Positions 10,666 to 23,503 are shown, counted from the first letter of the stretch. The stretch is 64,000 bases of DNA from Humulus lupulus (GCF_963169125.1 NC_084797.1:86521868-86585867), one strand, 5' to 3'. The notes: generated by a model from the sequence alone, not told the origin. Translations and numbers: made by a program.

Positions 10666-11512
10666 TGACAACATACTTGGTATCAAAGTAAGGAAACATA
10701 GTGGGGGTTTTGCGTTAGGGCAAGCCCACTATGTTGAGAAAGTATTTAACAAATTTAACCATCTCAAGGTTGAAGATGCAAATACTCCATTTGATCATAG
10801 TGTAAAACTAGAGAAGAATGAAGGAAGAGCGATGGCTCAATTGGAGTACGCTTGTGCTATAGGGAGTCTTATGTACGCTGCCCAATGTACTAGACCTGAT
10901 ATAGCATATGCGGTAAGTAAACTTAGTAAATTTACAAGTAATCCAAGTGTGGATCAGTGGAAGGCTATTGGAAGACTCCTAGGTTATCTCAAGAAAACCA
11001 AAGGACTACACCTTCACTACTCCAAATTTTCTTCAATCTTAGAAGGATATACAGATGGAAGTTGGATATCAAATCTTGGGGAAAACTTGTCCACAACTAG
11101 TTGGGTATTTACACTTGATGGGAGTGCAATTTCTTGGGGTTCCAAAAAACATACCTGTATATCTCATTCTACTATGGAAGCAGAGTTTATAGCTTTAGTT
11201 GCTACCGACAAAGAAGTCGAATGGTTAAGGGATCTATTGATAAAGATACCCCTAATCAAAGAGAATGTATCCACTATTTTGATACATTGTGATAGCCAAG
11301 CAACATTAGCTAAAGCATACATCGGACTGTATAATGGGAAGTCTAAACATGGATATGTAAGAGAATTGATTCAAAGAGGAGTCATCTCAATATCCTATGT
11401 GAGAACAAGTGAAAACTTGGCAGATCCTTTCACTAAGCCACTAACGAGAGATTTAGTGGCAACATCATCTCAAGGGATGGGACATAAACTCACTAAAGAG
11501 ATTCACGATTGA
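10666..11512 (+). pseudogene. Copia RT C-terminus and RNase H
   Basis: After the solo LTR and its duplication, the RT frame resumes in phase: DNILGIKV, YVEKVFNKF, CAIGSLMYAAQCTRPDIAYAVSKLSKF, HWKA-like QWKAIGRLLGYLK. RNase H follows: EGYTDGSWISN, TSWVFTLDGSAISWGSKK, STMEAEF, HCDSQATLAKA and SENLADPFTKPL. The acidic residues in YTDG, MEAEF and HCDSQ are all present. A few residues are missing around SKHGYVRELI, where family members read a longer basic stretch. The frame stops at 11510-11512. The insertion plus duplication is 2390 bp, and the frame on each side is the one expected if the original gene was continuous. Confidence 0.9.
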
Positions 11513-12127
11513 TGGTAACCTATCTTAACACTAATTATTTAACTAGTGTTAGGTTCAACAGGTAACAACAAGTCAATCAAGTGAATATTAGTTGTACTCA
11601 AAACAAGTCTCATATGAGATGATGAGTAGTTGTGAGTTACCTAATTGAGGGTTAAAACCAAGAGGTTTTTTTTTAATAGAATTCAATCTTGTGAAGACAA
11701 GTATTTTTGGTATCAAAGTATTGTAAGAATTCTACCTATATGGACCTAAGGGTCGTGCCACCTCTCATGAGAATTGGGAGTACTCTCAAGAACGACCATG
11801 AATAGAATGTGCACATGGCCATTAATGGTGCAAAGCGAGACATAGAGGTCTCAAGTGAACATGGCAAAGGTGTGTGTGTTATCACCGATTTGTTATCATG
11901 GAAAGATTGTTAAATGCCTAGTGCAACCAAATTTTTAAAATAATTTGTCATAATTACACTATAGTAAAGTTCAAATTGAAAAACACTCTACTTTATGCAC
12001 CAATGTAATGACTCTTATAAGAGAGAGTTATTATTTAATCAAGTGGGGGATATGTTATATTTTAAAATATAATGTTGATTGATTAAATAAGTGTTACAAT
12101 AGATAACTATTTAATCTAGTGGAGGAA
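11513..12127 (+). other. Copia 3' untranslated region with two polypurine tracts
   Basis: No reading frame is recognised. The stretch ends with a polypurine tract, AGTGGAGGAA (12118-12127), directly before the 3' LTR. A second tract, AAGTGGGGGA (12041-12050), lies about 77 bp upstream and is followed by TGTTATATTTTAAAATATAATG, a diverged copy of the LTR start. This looks like an approximately 80-bp tandem duplication of tract plus LTR start. Confidence 0.7.
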
Positions 12128-13270
12128 TGTTATATTATTTTATTTTAGAATATAATGTTTTTGATTAAATAAATGTGACAAAGAGTGTCACATATTGTAA
12201 CATATTGTAACATATAATAGACAGTTAGAATATTTAGATATGTGTGAATATCCAAATATGTAACATATTTGATGTTACAATTCAGTCACAAATTTGTAAC
12301 TTCCAAATATTTCCCATTATTGTGTAGATTTGATTTTACACAATATTTAGATGAATTTCTTAAAGCCATATGTGAAATGACTGTTAGAGATATGATTTTA
12401 ACCCTAATAATGTGTGAGTGGATTGGAACCGTTTGGAAAAACATCACAATTTCATGTGCAGAAATTGGCCAGTTGCTGCGGCCAGGAATGTTGGTGGCCA
12501 TGGCCTCGGGAACAGAGACCAGTGGCCGTGACCACTGATAGTCCTGGTCGCGGCCACAGGTGCTTGACTGGCCAAAAACTTCAATTTTTCCAACCTTTTT
12601 GAACAGCTCCAAAAACACAAATAACTCTCAAATCTCAATTTTAATTCCGTAAACATCCAATTAATCATTGGTAACGGCCATGGGGGTAGGTGGAATTTAA
12701 AATTTAAAGGGTGTCTCTAAACTCTATAAATAGGAGCCTATTGCTCACTTGTAAGACACAACTTTTCTATCCATTAGAGCACTTGGCTAGAAACCACCTA
12801 GAGGCTTGATTATTCCAAAAAACATTTCAAAAATCTATGAGAGCTCCCTTAGTGCTTGAGTTAGGGAGAGATAAGCTTTTGGACAAAGGTTTCAAACCTT
12901 GTTCAAGTTGGTGATCCCCAATACTTTTCACTTTAGTAGTGTGAGTGAGAGTTGTTTGTCTTTTGTTTCTTGTTCTTCTCTTTTATTCTATTGATATTCA
13001 TCTTCATATTCCTCTTTTCTAATTTACTTGTATTTCTATTTTAAGAGTTGTAATCTCTCATTACTTTTGTTACAAACATTTACTCTATTTGTATCTTTTT
13101 CTTAGAGTTGTATTTCACCATTCTCTTCTTCTAATTCTTTTCTTATTTATTTGTATTTTCAGTCATAGAGTTGTAACATTATTTAATCAATATTGTTTAT
13201 TTGTAATATTTTTTCTAGAGTTGTAATATTTCTTACCATTTCCATTGAAATAACTTATATTTCCCTCATA
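12128..13270 (+). repeat. Copia 3' LTR
   Basis: It is the pair of 3925-5104, and starts TGTTATATTATTTTATTTTAG. The TATA box TATAAATA is at 12725-12732. It ends TTCCCTCATA next to GACTG at 13271-13275. Compared with the 5' LTR it has substitutions, a short duplicated CATATTGTAA unit at about 12190-12210, and small deletions, so the insertion is not recent. Confidence 0.9.
12725..12732 (+). promoter_or_regulatory. TATA box of the copia 3' LTR
   Basis: TATAAATA is conserved with 4559-4566. In the 3' LTR it could drive transcription outward into the flanking Tat1 sequence. Confidence 0.65.
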
Positions 13271-14519
13271 GACTGAGTCCTACCATGTCTTTGTTTGACT
13301 AGTTAAGGACGTAAAGGTTTTTCCTTAGAAACTCAACCAGATCCTTTTTTTGTTTATCATTTAGATTCTTTCCGATCTTTACAACTCTTGACGGTGTTTC
13401 TGAATTGAGGATTATATCTTCTAGCTTCTCTAAGGCCTGAAGTTCAGATCGGTGTTCGCCTATCCTTGGATCTATTTCCTCTAGTTGGGCGACCTCATTT
13501 ATTGCTCCTCATTTTCTTCGATTATCACCATGGCCTGCTTCCGGGGTAATGATTTTCCCTTCATGGAATTGCTATAGCATTCCCTGGCAGCGAGCTGGTC
13601 TCTTCTTATAGTACATATCCCTGAGGACGAGGGGAACTTCATAGCTAGATGGTGAACAAAGGCTACTGCTTAATCTTCTCAAGATTGCATTATAGGCAGC
13701 TGGACAATTGATCACTTCAAACTCAAGCATTTTATCAATAGCTCATGCTTATTCTCCCAGACTTAGCACGAGCTCGATTGTCCCGATGGCTGTCATTCCT
13801 TCTCCCAAAAATATGTAGAGATTTATAGAGCTCGCTTTATGGTTGGCAACTGATAGCCCCATCTTTTCTAGTGTTGACCTGGATAGAATGATCACCGAGC
13901 TTCCATTATAAATCTAGATTATTCTCACCCTCCGATTCACAAGTTGAATGGTTATCACCAGTGGATTATTATGTGGGAATTTGACGTGGCTAGTGTCCTC
14001 TTTCATGAAAATGATTTGTTGTTTATACAATCGCTATTTTTTTTAATAACCTCTGCTCCAGGGTGAATACCGCGCCTTCATGAGTGTTCAGCTCTTGAAT
14101 ATATCTCTTTTGAGCCCCCATTGCTTGTGCCCGCCAGAAGAGGGCCTTTCACAATGGTGGATATTTCTCTTCCTTCAACAGGAGGAGGAATAATCTGGTT
14201 TCCTAGAGCTGGGAGAGTTGGTAGTGGATTTCCTTGGTGTCCCTAAGCTGGTTGACGGTGATGCATAGCTAGTGGATTTGGAGCTACCTTGTTCTGAACA
14301 TACTGTGCTAATTCCCAGCTCGGATGATTGTCTTGATCTCATCCTTCAATTGATGACAATCGTCAGTGATATGGCCAATATCATTATAAAAAAAACAAAA
14401 TTTTGCTGTATATCTCTTTTCCCGCTGATGTTTCAAGGGTTGTGGCTTCTTCCATGGAAGGTGGGCAGAATTAGCTAGATAGATATGTTCCCACATATCT
14501 GTTAGGTCGGTATACATGG
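13271..14519 (-). pseudogene. Tat1 gag C-terminus, protease and RT N-terminus
   Basis: Minus-strand reading from 14517: YTDLTDMWEHIYLANS, then KFCFFYNDIGHITDDCHQLKDEI (about 14410-14340), the Tat gag end. Then protease: NNPLVITIQLVNRRV, YNGSSVIILSRSTLEKMGL (about 13915-13860), GTIEL and AYNAILRR. Then the pre-RT linker: EVAQLEEIDPR, SRVVKIGKNLNDKQKKDLVEFL and DMVGL (about 13290). The catalytic Asp of the protease D-G/N-S motif is Tyr, and a stop lies two codons before it. Cut on the left by the copia element and on the right by the solo LTR at 14520. Confidence 0.85.
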
Positions 14520-16791
14520 TGTAACGTCCTACTTCCTTAGAGCCGTTACTAAATGAATTAAAAACATGCCATTAGCTCGCTAATTAAGATTTTAGGTTAA
14601 AAGTGTAGCTAAACTGTAATAAAAGTTGTTTAATGGAATTTGTTATGAAAATGTGGTAATTCATTAAAAACGTAAAGAGTTATACATTTGGGATCCCAAA
14701 ATACTGTTCAGAAAATAATTTACATCTCAAAATACATTTAAGGTCGACCTAAGAGACAAATCAACTATTACAGTACATTTTCCCAAAAAATAACCCTAGC
14801 CACGGCCAAGCAGGCCGAACATGTACCCGTCGCTCCACGCTCTCCGTACTCATGGTTAGTCGACCTTTCCTTTTCCCTTGCCTGCACCATAGAGAACCCG
14901 TGAGTCGAAGCCCAGCAAGAAAACTCAACAAAAAACAAATAACATATGCATATCTGTCAACAATATGTAACAAAGCAGCCAATAGGCTAAACACATAGTG
15001 GCCATGCCGTCCCAGGCGCTTTATCAGACCCTGGGTTCGCAGTCTTCACTGAGAGGATGTCTCCAGCATCCTAGGAGGGTCTCGCCCTAATGGCCTTCAC
15101 TCCGCGTGCTCAACGCCGATCCCGGCCCCTTGCCGTACCCGGCTTCTTGCCATTCTCGACCTTCGCCGTTCCCAGCCTTCACCGTTTCCGGCCTTCGCTG
15201 TTCACTCACAAATATGCATTACATAGCATAATATCAACATATATTTAAACATATACTAAGCATAAACAATAGGGCTATGCCTTGCAATTCGATTAATAGA
15301 GCCATGCCCTGCAATACAAAAAATAGAGCCATGCCCCGCTCTACGGGTACAACAGTTTTCTTACATGTATCCCAAGCTTTCTGAGCACCGCAATCCCGAG
15401 GGCAGTCATCTAACCTAAGCCTTGTTGAAAACCTAGTCACAACATATTCATAATATCCATCCATCAAGTTATAATTCAATAAACAACTTCGAAATATAAT
15501 TTTAGCCCCCGAGACCTTGGATTCTACCAAACCGGGTGGTAAAATCCTTCCCGAGCCTTAACATTTGGGTTCCTGAGCTAAAAACCATCAAACAACCAAT
15601 ATCTTGCATTTGAGTCCTGACCCGGCCCCTTAAGGGCTGCGGCACACTCAAGTCAGAGGAAAAATGCCTATTTGCTGAGGGACACGGGCCACAGTGTGCT
15701 AAACCTTGCATTGCGGTGCGCCTGGGCAGACAGAGGCTTCCAGCCTCTTCGACACACACGGGCCGCAGCGCCTGAAGAACAGGGTCACGGCCTGAGCCCC
15801 CAAACCTAGAAAATTAACATTCTTCTTGCATTTTTCCTCGAGCCTAAACCCCAATTTCACACTCCAAACACCAATTTAACCCAGAATCAAGCCTAGACTT
15901 CCCTTCCACACAACCTAGGCTCCATAACGAATCTAAAAAACAATTATATACTCATCAAACATCCAAAATCATACTTAGAGTCCATTTTCATGCAATCCTC
16001 TAATCCTAGCAAAGTTCAACATAAAGATCAAGTTCAAGAGCTTACCTCTGATTTGTACTCGACCCTGAGCTAACTTCAATTGCCTCAAACTTTTGTTTCC
16101 CTAAAGCTTCAGCCTCAAATCCCCAAGGGAGAGAGAGAGAAAAAGAACCGATGGTGAGAGAGAGAGAGAGAGTCTTGGAGTTGAGTTCCTTCTGTTTTGT
16201 TTTCCCCTTTGGTTTTTCTTTTAGGTCTTAGCATCAAGATTTCATGTATATCCCTTAGCAAAAGTCCAGAATACCCCTTAAGTCTATCTAAATCCTCAAG
16301 TTCCACCAAGGGAAATTCCATCATTTTCCAAATCCTGCTAATTCCTCGAGTGTTCCTATCAATCCCCGTTTAATCCCGACATGCCCAAATAATTATTAAA
16401 TTACTACCCGTTACTCGATAAATCCTGAACACACATTACGTTCCGAAAATACCCCTAGGCTCCTCTCGAGCCGGGTATTTGACCATGTTGTGACTTTCTA
16501 CCTAAACTGCTCCCTAGGACCGTCTAGGATCACGCACCACAAACATATCTCCACTCACTCATGGTATCAATCACAATATACACAAATATTGCATTTATGC
16601 CCTCAATGGGATAAATTACAAATATGCCCCTAATAGCCAAACGGGGCCCACATGCATATTTAATTCACCTAAACATGCATTTCTAATCATATAATCATCA
16701 AATTCATATATTAACATAATTAAATAAATTATTTCCCTCCCGAGATGCTAATCAAGGCCCTAAGCCTTATTAGCAAATTTGGGATGCTACA
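14520..16791 (-). repeat. Solo LTR (family B) inside Tat1 gag
   Basis: On the plus strand it begins TGTAACGTCC and ends GATGCTACA, so on its own strand it reads TGTAGCATCCC to GGACGTTACA. The flanks are CATGG (14515-14519) and CGTGG (16792-16796), a duplication with one mismatch. Length is 2272 bp. It contains about five units of a 16-bp minisatellite (about 15122-15204), GA-rich simple repeats near 16129-16172, and a GC island near 15640-15800. Confidence 0.9.
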
Positions 16792-18281
16792 CGTGGTGAA
16801 TATGGAAGTGTATTTCTCTTGTCTTATTCTTCTTGGACCCAATCTGGTCCCCTTCGCCATTTCCCTTTCTTTTGTTGCCCTCTGTCTGTTTGTTATGGGC
16901 AATAGACTGAGCTATGGCTACAACATTCATCGCCACTCCAGCACGTTGAATGGGATTTTGGCTAGTTACAACGACTGTAGACTCTACATCCTCCAGGTTA
17001 ATCCATTCATGAGCTCCGCCCAAGAACCCGTCTGTACTCTTCAATCATTTCCTTTGGAGTTCCTTCAACAATTCACCTCCTACACTGATCCCTCGTGGCC
17101 ATGAGTTTGGCACTATCATCGACATCTTTAGCTCATGTTGCTATGTTGGTGGAACATTAAGGTACGCTTTAATGGATTCTTTTGCTGCTACTTGACATTA
17201 GACAAAGAATTGGCCTCCACTCGAACCTCCTTTGCAGCTCAAAATTGCCTCTTGAATTTGGTTGACAGCTGTTTCCAGGAGGTGATTATGTGTTTTTTGA
17301 ATTTATTGAACTACTACTTGGCTGCTCTTGCAAGTGTTGATGGGAATAGAACACACCACAGTTCAATGTAAACGTTGTGGGCCTTCATCAAAGTATTGAA
17401 GGTCTCAATGTGGTTTGGTGGATCAGTGGTTCCATCGTACCTGGGCATGTTTGGCATTTTGAAGCCAATGGGATATGGAAATGGTACAATGTGGGGAGCA
17501 AACAGCTCGAGCTCCTCATCAGAATCAGAGTCATCCAATTTTTCTAGGACAAAATTCTTTTCTTCTGCCCCTCTATTAGAGCCAACAGTTCAAGGGTTGC
17601 ATCCTTTTATTCTAAGTTATTTGGGAACTGTTTATCAACTCCCATCATGTTTTGCACGTTATACATGTTATTGTCCCTCCATGTTGGATCTCATTTTTCT
17701 GGGACATTCCCATTATCGCGCACAATTGACGGATCTCCCATTGCTTTAGAATAACTCAGATCGTTGTTACAAGCTGGATGTCCTCTCTATGCATTCAGAG
17801 GTTCATGCAAATCAAGCCAAGGGATGGAACATAAACTTTGAGCTGAGCTCAACTTATATCTCAGATTGTTTTTCTTGCCTTCGGGAGTTATTGCAAATAA
17901 TCTTCGATCTACCCCCACGATGCCTTCTATCCAACAGTCATCATTCGCGAAACTTACTTCTCGCGGTTGAGCTCGTGGAGCTTGATCATTCCTGTGAGGT
18001 CACGAGACGTACATATCTTTGGTGTATATAGAATTTTTCTATTGTTCTTGCGAGCTGGAACATTTCTTTGCGGTTGTGGGGGTGTTGGATGGCGTATAGG
18101 TGACGGAGGGTGCCTTACTAGTGAGGCGATACGCCTCCCATCAGGACGTACCAGAATGGCTTGCTTGTTATCAACCCCTATGTTGTGAACATATGGCAAT
18201 GTACCTTCATTTCTTTGTGCCTGGACTACTGCTCGAGGAGCTGAGGAATTTATAGGGTCTTCTTCTTCTTCATGCAGTCCC
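16792..18281 (-). pseudogene. Tat1 gag, central part
   Basis: Minus-strand reading contains ELFAPHIVPFPYPIGFKMPNMPRYDGTTDPPNHIETFNTLM (about 17500-17380), the capsid entry of Tat Gag proteins, followed in other frames by a capsid C-terminal region ending near INLEDVES (about 16990) and a Lys/Gly-rich tail (about 16900-16800). The N-terminal Pro/Arg-rich part is at about 18200-17955. Frames change several times. No zinc knuckle is present here; the gag end is at 14308-14517, beyond the solo LTR. Confidence 0.75.
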
Positions 18282-19808
18282 TATAACGTCCCAAAACTCC
18301 TAATAAGGCATAGTTCCTAGTTTGTGTGCTGGGAGGGCATAATATGAATTATTATGAATTATGGTGATAATAATTGAATATGTATCTGACTATGTGAATT
18401 ATATGATTTATATTATGATATGATTGTTTATGCAAGTTTATGTGTATTAAATGTGTTTCAAGACCCGATTTTGTTAAAAAGGGGCGTTCTCATAATTTTG
18501 CCCTGTTGAGGGTATATTTGTAATTTTACGTGCTATGTGCTTGAGACCACATTATTATGTGAATATGTTTGTGATATTCGACTTGAGTGAGTGTTTGAGC
18601 AATTTTAGTGGAAAACTCACAACGAGGATAAATGTCTCACTTGGGTCGAGCAAAGGGGTATTTTTGGGAATTTTAAACATTTCGAGGTTTATTAGTGATG
18701 AAATTAATTGGTGAAATATTTGTGTTTGAGTGCTTGGTGGATTAATTAAGGAATTTGATGTGTAATTAGAGATTTAAGCCAAAAGACCAAAATGCCATTG
18801 GGCTTAGCTTTCAAGATGAAATGGAGGTAAGAGAAAATTGGTCATTTGACCAATCATTAGATAAGGATATAATTTTTCTAAAATTTTAGGAAAAGGCTTA
18901 GGGGCTCAAGGGATGATTCCATCACCTGAATTGATGGAATTGGAAGTCCTAAGAGCTAGGCATTAGTCCCAGAACCTGTTCTTAGATTTAGTTTTAATGA
19001 GGATACCTTTTATGTTGTGCCTAGGATTACCGCAAGGCTCGGGAGAGGGATCGCACTAAGGGTCATACAATTATTTGCTTAGGACTCGAGTTAAGAAAAC
19101 TTGCACATTCATCATGTTTAGGGCAACTTCGTCGACTTGCGATTGTAACCTTGTACTGAATTTTATTCGGTATATATTATTGTCTGTAATTGTATTTAAT
19201 ACATTTGTAATCATGCATTTATTTGTGAATTACAGACATGGGTTAGAATTGGAAATAATCACGCGTAGTTTAGGCTGCAATGGTAGGGCTACCATTGGGG
19301 TACGGTACACACTCAGTCGGCACATGCTGTGTAAAAGATTAGATGAATGCATAAGTTTGTTTTATAACTGTGAAGTATTATAATTATGATTTAAATTCCA
19401 TTGAATAGTTGTTTCATCTTGATTGTGTTTTCTTGTTGGGCCTTGGCTTACAGATGCTTTGTAGTGCAAGTAAAGGAGAAGGGAAACTAGACCAGCCATG
19501 AGTTGGAGATCTCTGGGAACAGTGTGTACATACTCAGTCTGCTCGATCGCCGTGGCCGGGATTTTGTTGAGGGACTTGGGTTGAGTTTAGCTTTTGTCTC
19601 TTAGGTCTGTTATTTTTATAACTTTGAAAATGTTATATTTTGTTTATAAACTCTTTAATGAGAAGTTTAACTCTTTCGACCAAAATTTTTAATACCAAAG
19701 TCATTACTTAACATTAATTACATGTTTAAAGTCCAAATGACTTGGCTATCGAGTTAAGCTCTATTTTAAACACACAATGTGACGATCCTAGATTAGTAGG
19801 GCGTTACA
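18282..19808 (+). repeat. Solo LTR (family A-like, shortened) inside Tat1 gag
   Basis: It is flanked by exact GTCCC duplications (18277-18281 and 19809-19813). It starts TATAACGTCCC, with the canonical TG end mutated to TA, and ends GGGCGTTACA. At 1527 bp it is about 0.8 kb shorter than its relatives and lacks most of the middle with the GC island. The block CTTGTTGGGCCTTGGCTTAC (19432-19451) is kept. Confidence 0.92.
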
Positions 19809-20405
19809 GTCCCAACTCACCTCACCTGACTGGGCTTATTCCTGGAGGCATGAGCCATCTGTTCATTCCTGCGATTGGTGGCAAGTTGGTTGTTTCTAGG
19901 AGTCCGTTCAGATGGCACGAAGCTCAGGGTTTCTGTTCTGAAAGAACGACTCATGTTGGGGTGATTATTTTTGTGGGATCAAGATTGGTGGGACCTACTT
20001 TGTCTCCTTCCAACATTCTCGTCATTTGTAGGAGGAGGTAATTGAGCCATTATCTCATCTATTCGCCTGCAAGCTTGGGTGAGTTGGCTTCTCAGTTTGG
20101 TATTATCCATTACAATGGCAGTTAGATACCCTAGAATTGGGTTTTGAAGCCGTGAAGCTGTGCATCCAGTATTGTTTTGGTTCATGTGTTATTTTCCAGG
20201 ACGACACTTTATGGAGGTGCGCTCTCCAGTAGGGTCAGCCGTACGGTAATCACCGTGATCACCACATCTCTCTGATTCATTTTCACGTATAGAACGTGTT
20301 ACAACCATGATGATTGTTGGGGTTGAATATTTTTTGACAAACTTCAAGCACAATCTTCTCTCAATGAAAGCACCAATCTATTGATGCAGTTTTTCGCCAA
20401 TAGGG
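19809..20405 (-). pseudogene. Tat1 gag N-terminus, leader and primer-site region
   Basis: On the minus strand the leader begins near 20398 with TTGGCGAAAAACTGC, followed by GATTGGTGCTTTCATTGAG, a block I associate with the leader next to the primer site of Tat-type elements. A Gln/Asn-rich gag start follows (about 20185-19980), including a helical segment, LRSQLTQACRRIDEIMAQLPPP. Stops and frame changes are present. The LTR should begin within a few bases of 20400, but the long LTR inserted at 20406 separates it (33325 onward). Confidence 0.65.
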
Positions 20406-23400
20406 TATAAAGACCCGAAAGTACCAGACCAAAAACAATGCGGAAAATAACATTTTCATTATAGACATGTCCCAAAAATTCACATAAAACAAACTTTAAA
20501 AAAAGAAAAGTTGTGTGCGCACACTTAACCAATTACAACTGTTCTTAAACATTTAAAGTAAACATAAATAGCTTAAACATAACTGATAAAACAGTGTTAG
20601 CCCTATCAAACATTTTCCCAAAATATTCACCAAAGATCAGGCCACATCTGTACTCCCGCAAGCAGACTCCAGCACTCACTGCTCCGCTTTGCCTTTACAC
20701 TTACCTACATCATGAAACAACTAGGTAAGCAAAAATGCTTAGTAAATGCAACCTTACATCATGAAATCATAAAACACAGGTAGTGGTCAATGACCAAGTC
20801 ATTGACCTTAAATCAAACCACTAACAAATTTATGGTACTAGATAAATCCGGACCCTAAACAGAAAATTCAAGAGCGTCTAAGCGTCCTGACAAACTTATG
20901 GTTATGCCCGATAACCAGAAATAATTAAATCAATCCTGAACGTAGAAAATCCCAAAGGAAGCAGATATATATAAGAGCAATATAAAAAAAAACTCCTAGA
21001 AGTCAACTTGGGAGTTGCCAATAAAGTCGGGGCGTTTGGGTGCCCTCTTAAAACAAACAATAGTGGAGACCCAACTGTAAGCACTATTAACTCTGCCCTA
21101 AATCCCCATCTTGGGTAACCTTCATGTTACCTAGGGCATAAGTACTATTAAGAGTGTAACCAGAGTGACACCGTCTCTATGAGAATTTTAGGTTTTACCG
21201 GTAGGCTTAATCAATAGCCCGATGTCACATACTTGAATCAGAGTGGAGATCATGGACTTGAATCAGATAGAGGGTCACAGACTTGAACCAGACCTAATAG
21301 TAATTTTCCACAGACTTGAACTAGACCATTAATAATTGTCATGAACTTGAACCAGACCTATAATAATTATCACAGACTTTAACCGGACTATAAGAATGTC
21401 AAAGGCACATACCTTCTGCACTTTGCTAACATAGGCAGAGTACCTACCACACCATCCCATAAAGAATCTAAGAATTCACCTAGTCATTGTCTCCAATTGA
21501 GCCCCTTCCTATAACTAGTGTAATATCCTATTTCTAGCAATCAATATACTAGTATGTTTCATATTGTAGCCAGTGAAGTCGAAGATTAACTTACCTGGAT
21601 TTCTTCGCTCCGAGCGTAAATCCTTAAACCACAGCTACACACTCCTCTTAGCAAATTCTATAACTCGTGCAACATACTCAGATTAAACTATGACATATTC
21701 TTATAGCTAATATTCTACAATAGCTGCATGCAATAAATTCTCAGAGACTCTACTGTAGCCTCTTATACACTTCAAAGTGTATAAGGCTGAGTTTTCTTTT
21801 TAGTCTTTAAGTTCTCTTAAGAATAACGACCTCACTGTAACACGCTCTCCGTACGGTGTGTTTTAATATTATTTCAATAAAGAACTCTCTTGTTTGATAA
21901 CTTTTACTTTGGTTTTAGAAAAGGGAGTTTTAACAACTCGTATCTTTAGAAAAATATCATAACTAATCAATCTTTTACGAAGTTCACCGCTTTCGATCAT
22001 ATACCAAAATACAACTTTTTGACCCTTCGACTATTATTATTTGACAAAAGTTACCATTTGTTCATAGAGGTCATTCATAACCTAAACTCCCATTTACCAA
22101 TTTTTTATTGATAACCTAGAATCTCTTTTTGTGGTAGTTTTCAAAAGACGGGCAATTGGACCCTTATTTTATAAAATGGTAAAATTCACACTTCAGTTAA
22201 CTCAAGCTAATTTTGGATTTGTTAAACCTCCAAATCCTTAGTTACCTTTGTAAAAGAAACATTTTTCCCATTTCAAAAATTTTACTTTCACTATTTGATT
22301 TAAAGTGATAAAGTCCCATTTTTAAACTTTTGCCATAAGTTGAGTTTTTTGCGCAAAGTACTTTAACTATCGTTCACATATTCTGTGTTATAAGGACAGG
22401 GACTAAAATTTTACAGGAACCCTTATGCAGGTGTCAACTAACATCATACCAAATTTCATAGCTTTTAGATTAGTAAAATCCATTCAAAATGTAAAGAAAT
22501 CTGGGCAGTGCATGCTGCCCAGAAAAATTCCAGATTTGCATCACAATGCCAAAAAGTGCATAACTTGGGCTTAAAAATACCTTTTTGTGATTTCCAAAAG
22601 TCTAACATCTAGTACTCTCAAAACAGTACACAACTACACAAATTAATTTCTCAAAGAAAGGTAGTAGGGTGCGATCTGATCCATTGGAAGCTAGACCACG
22701 AATTTTGGCAGCATGCATTTTTACTCACACTTAACCACAACAAGCATTTCTAGCATAAACCCCAGCCACATGCATGCATGAAATTTATCATATCACACAA
22801 TCTTAACCTTAAGCGTAAGTAGGCTCCAAAAACTATTAAAATACCCATACAATCAGATCTACAAAAGTCATCACAAAACTCAAAGAAACAACCATAGATT
22901 TCTACCTATAGATGCCCTGACTTAGAGATGTATTTCTTAGCTCTTCAAAATCTTCCCTTTGTGCTCTACACTCTCAAAACCAAGCCCCATGTCTCACATG
23001 CCAATATTTTTTTTTTGAAGAAAGGATTAGGGTAGGAAGCACTTAGATGAGGGACAAGAACATGCAAACTTACAAAAACCTCTTACCTTGATTTATTTGA
23101 TCACAAAGGTGCTCAATCTTTGAGATCCAACTAGTGAAAGCTTTTCTTGAATCTTAGAACACAAGATCAATGCCATGCATTGATATTAGATTACATGCAT
23201 GCACAAGGAAACCCCTTAGGGTTTTTGGTTTGATGGGAAAGAGAAGGAAATGCACAAGGAGTTTTATACTTACACCAAACAAGGATTTCTTCTTGAACTT
23301 CTTGCTTCTCCAATGGAGAATATGAGTGTAGCTTACTAAGAAGGGAGTTTGTTGCATCAATGGAGGATAGGGATAGAGAGGGTTTCATGTTTGCGGAGAG

Positions 23401-23503
23401 AGTAATGGAGAGGAAGTGTTTGAGTGAAAAACAAAATGATTAAGCGCTTAACTTGTGAATATGGTAAAACTCTTCATATTTTTGGCTCTTTGGGGTATGT
23501 GAC
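20406..23503 (-). repeat. Long LTR (L4 family), 3' segment
   Basis: Its first bases TATAAAGACCC match, in reverse, the AATCCGGGTCGTTACA end of the L4 LTR at 45042-48917. Bases 20630-20760 align in reverse to 48580-48690, including the ACCTAGTTGTTTCAT and GGAGCAGTGAG blocks. The LTR is cut at 23503 by gypsy1 and resumes at 32668. It contains a degenerate 29-33-bp tandem array of CACAGACTTGAACC units (21276-21399). No reading frame is recognised. Confidence 0.85.
21276..21399. repeat. Degenerate tandem repeat, 29-33 bp units
   Basis: Units start at 21276, 21309, 21340 and 21371, each beginning CACAGACTTGAACC or CATGAACTTGAACC and ending in an AATAATT-type tail. A weaker unit precedes at 21251. 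It lies inside the L4 LTR. Confidence 0.75.

Larger units (their letters stand above)
3925..13270 (+). mobile_element. Full-length Ty1/copia element with a nested solo LTR
   Basis: It is bounded by GACTG at 3920-3924 and GACTG at 13271-13275, an exact 5-bp target duplication. The LTRs are 3925-5104 (about 1180 bp) and 12128-13270 (about 1143 bp). The 5' LTR starts TGTTA and ends TAACA. The inside codes, in copia order, for gag, protease, integrase, RT and RNase H. Removing the nested LTR (8276-10660) leaves about 6.96 kb. It inserted in the RT region of Tat1, on the opposite strand. Both flanks read together as one Tat reading frame through the GLSLNV region, which confirms the boundaries. 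The lineage within copia is not assigned. Confidence 0.93.

Noticed and set aside
17375..17749. Plus-strand 124-codon frame.
   Set aside because: It is the shadow of Tat1 gag on the opposite strand, which has recognisable capsid motifs.
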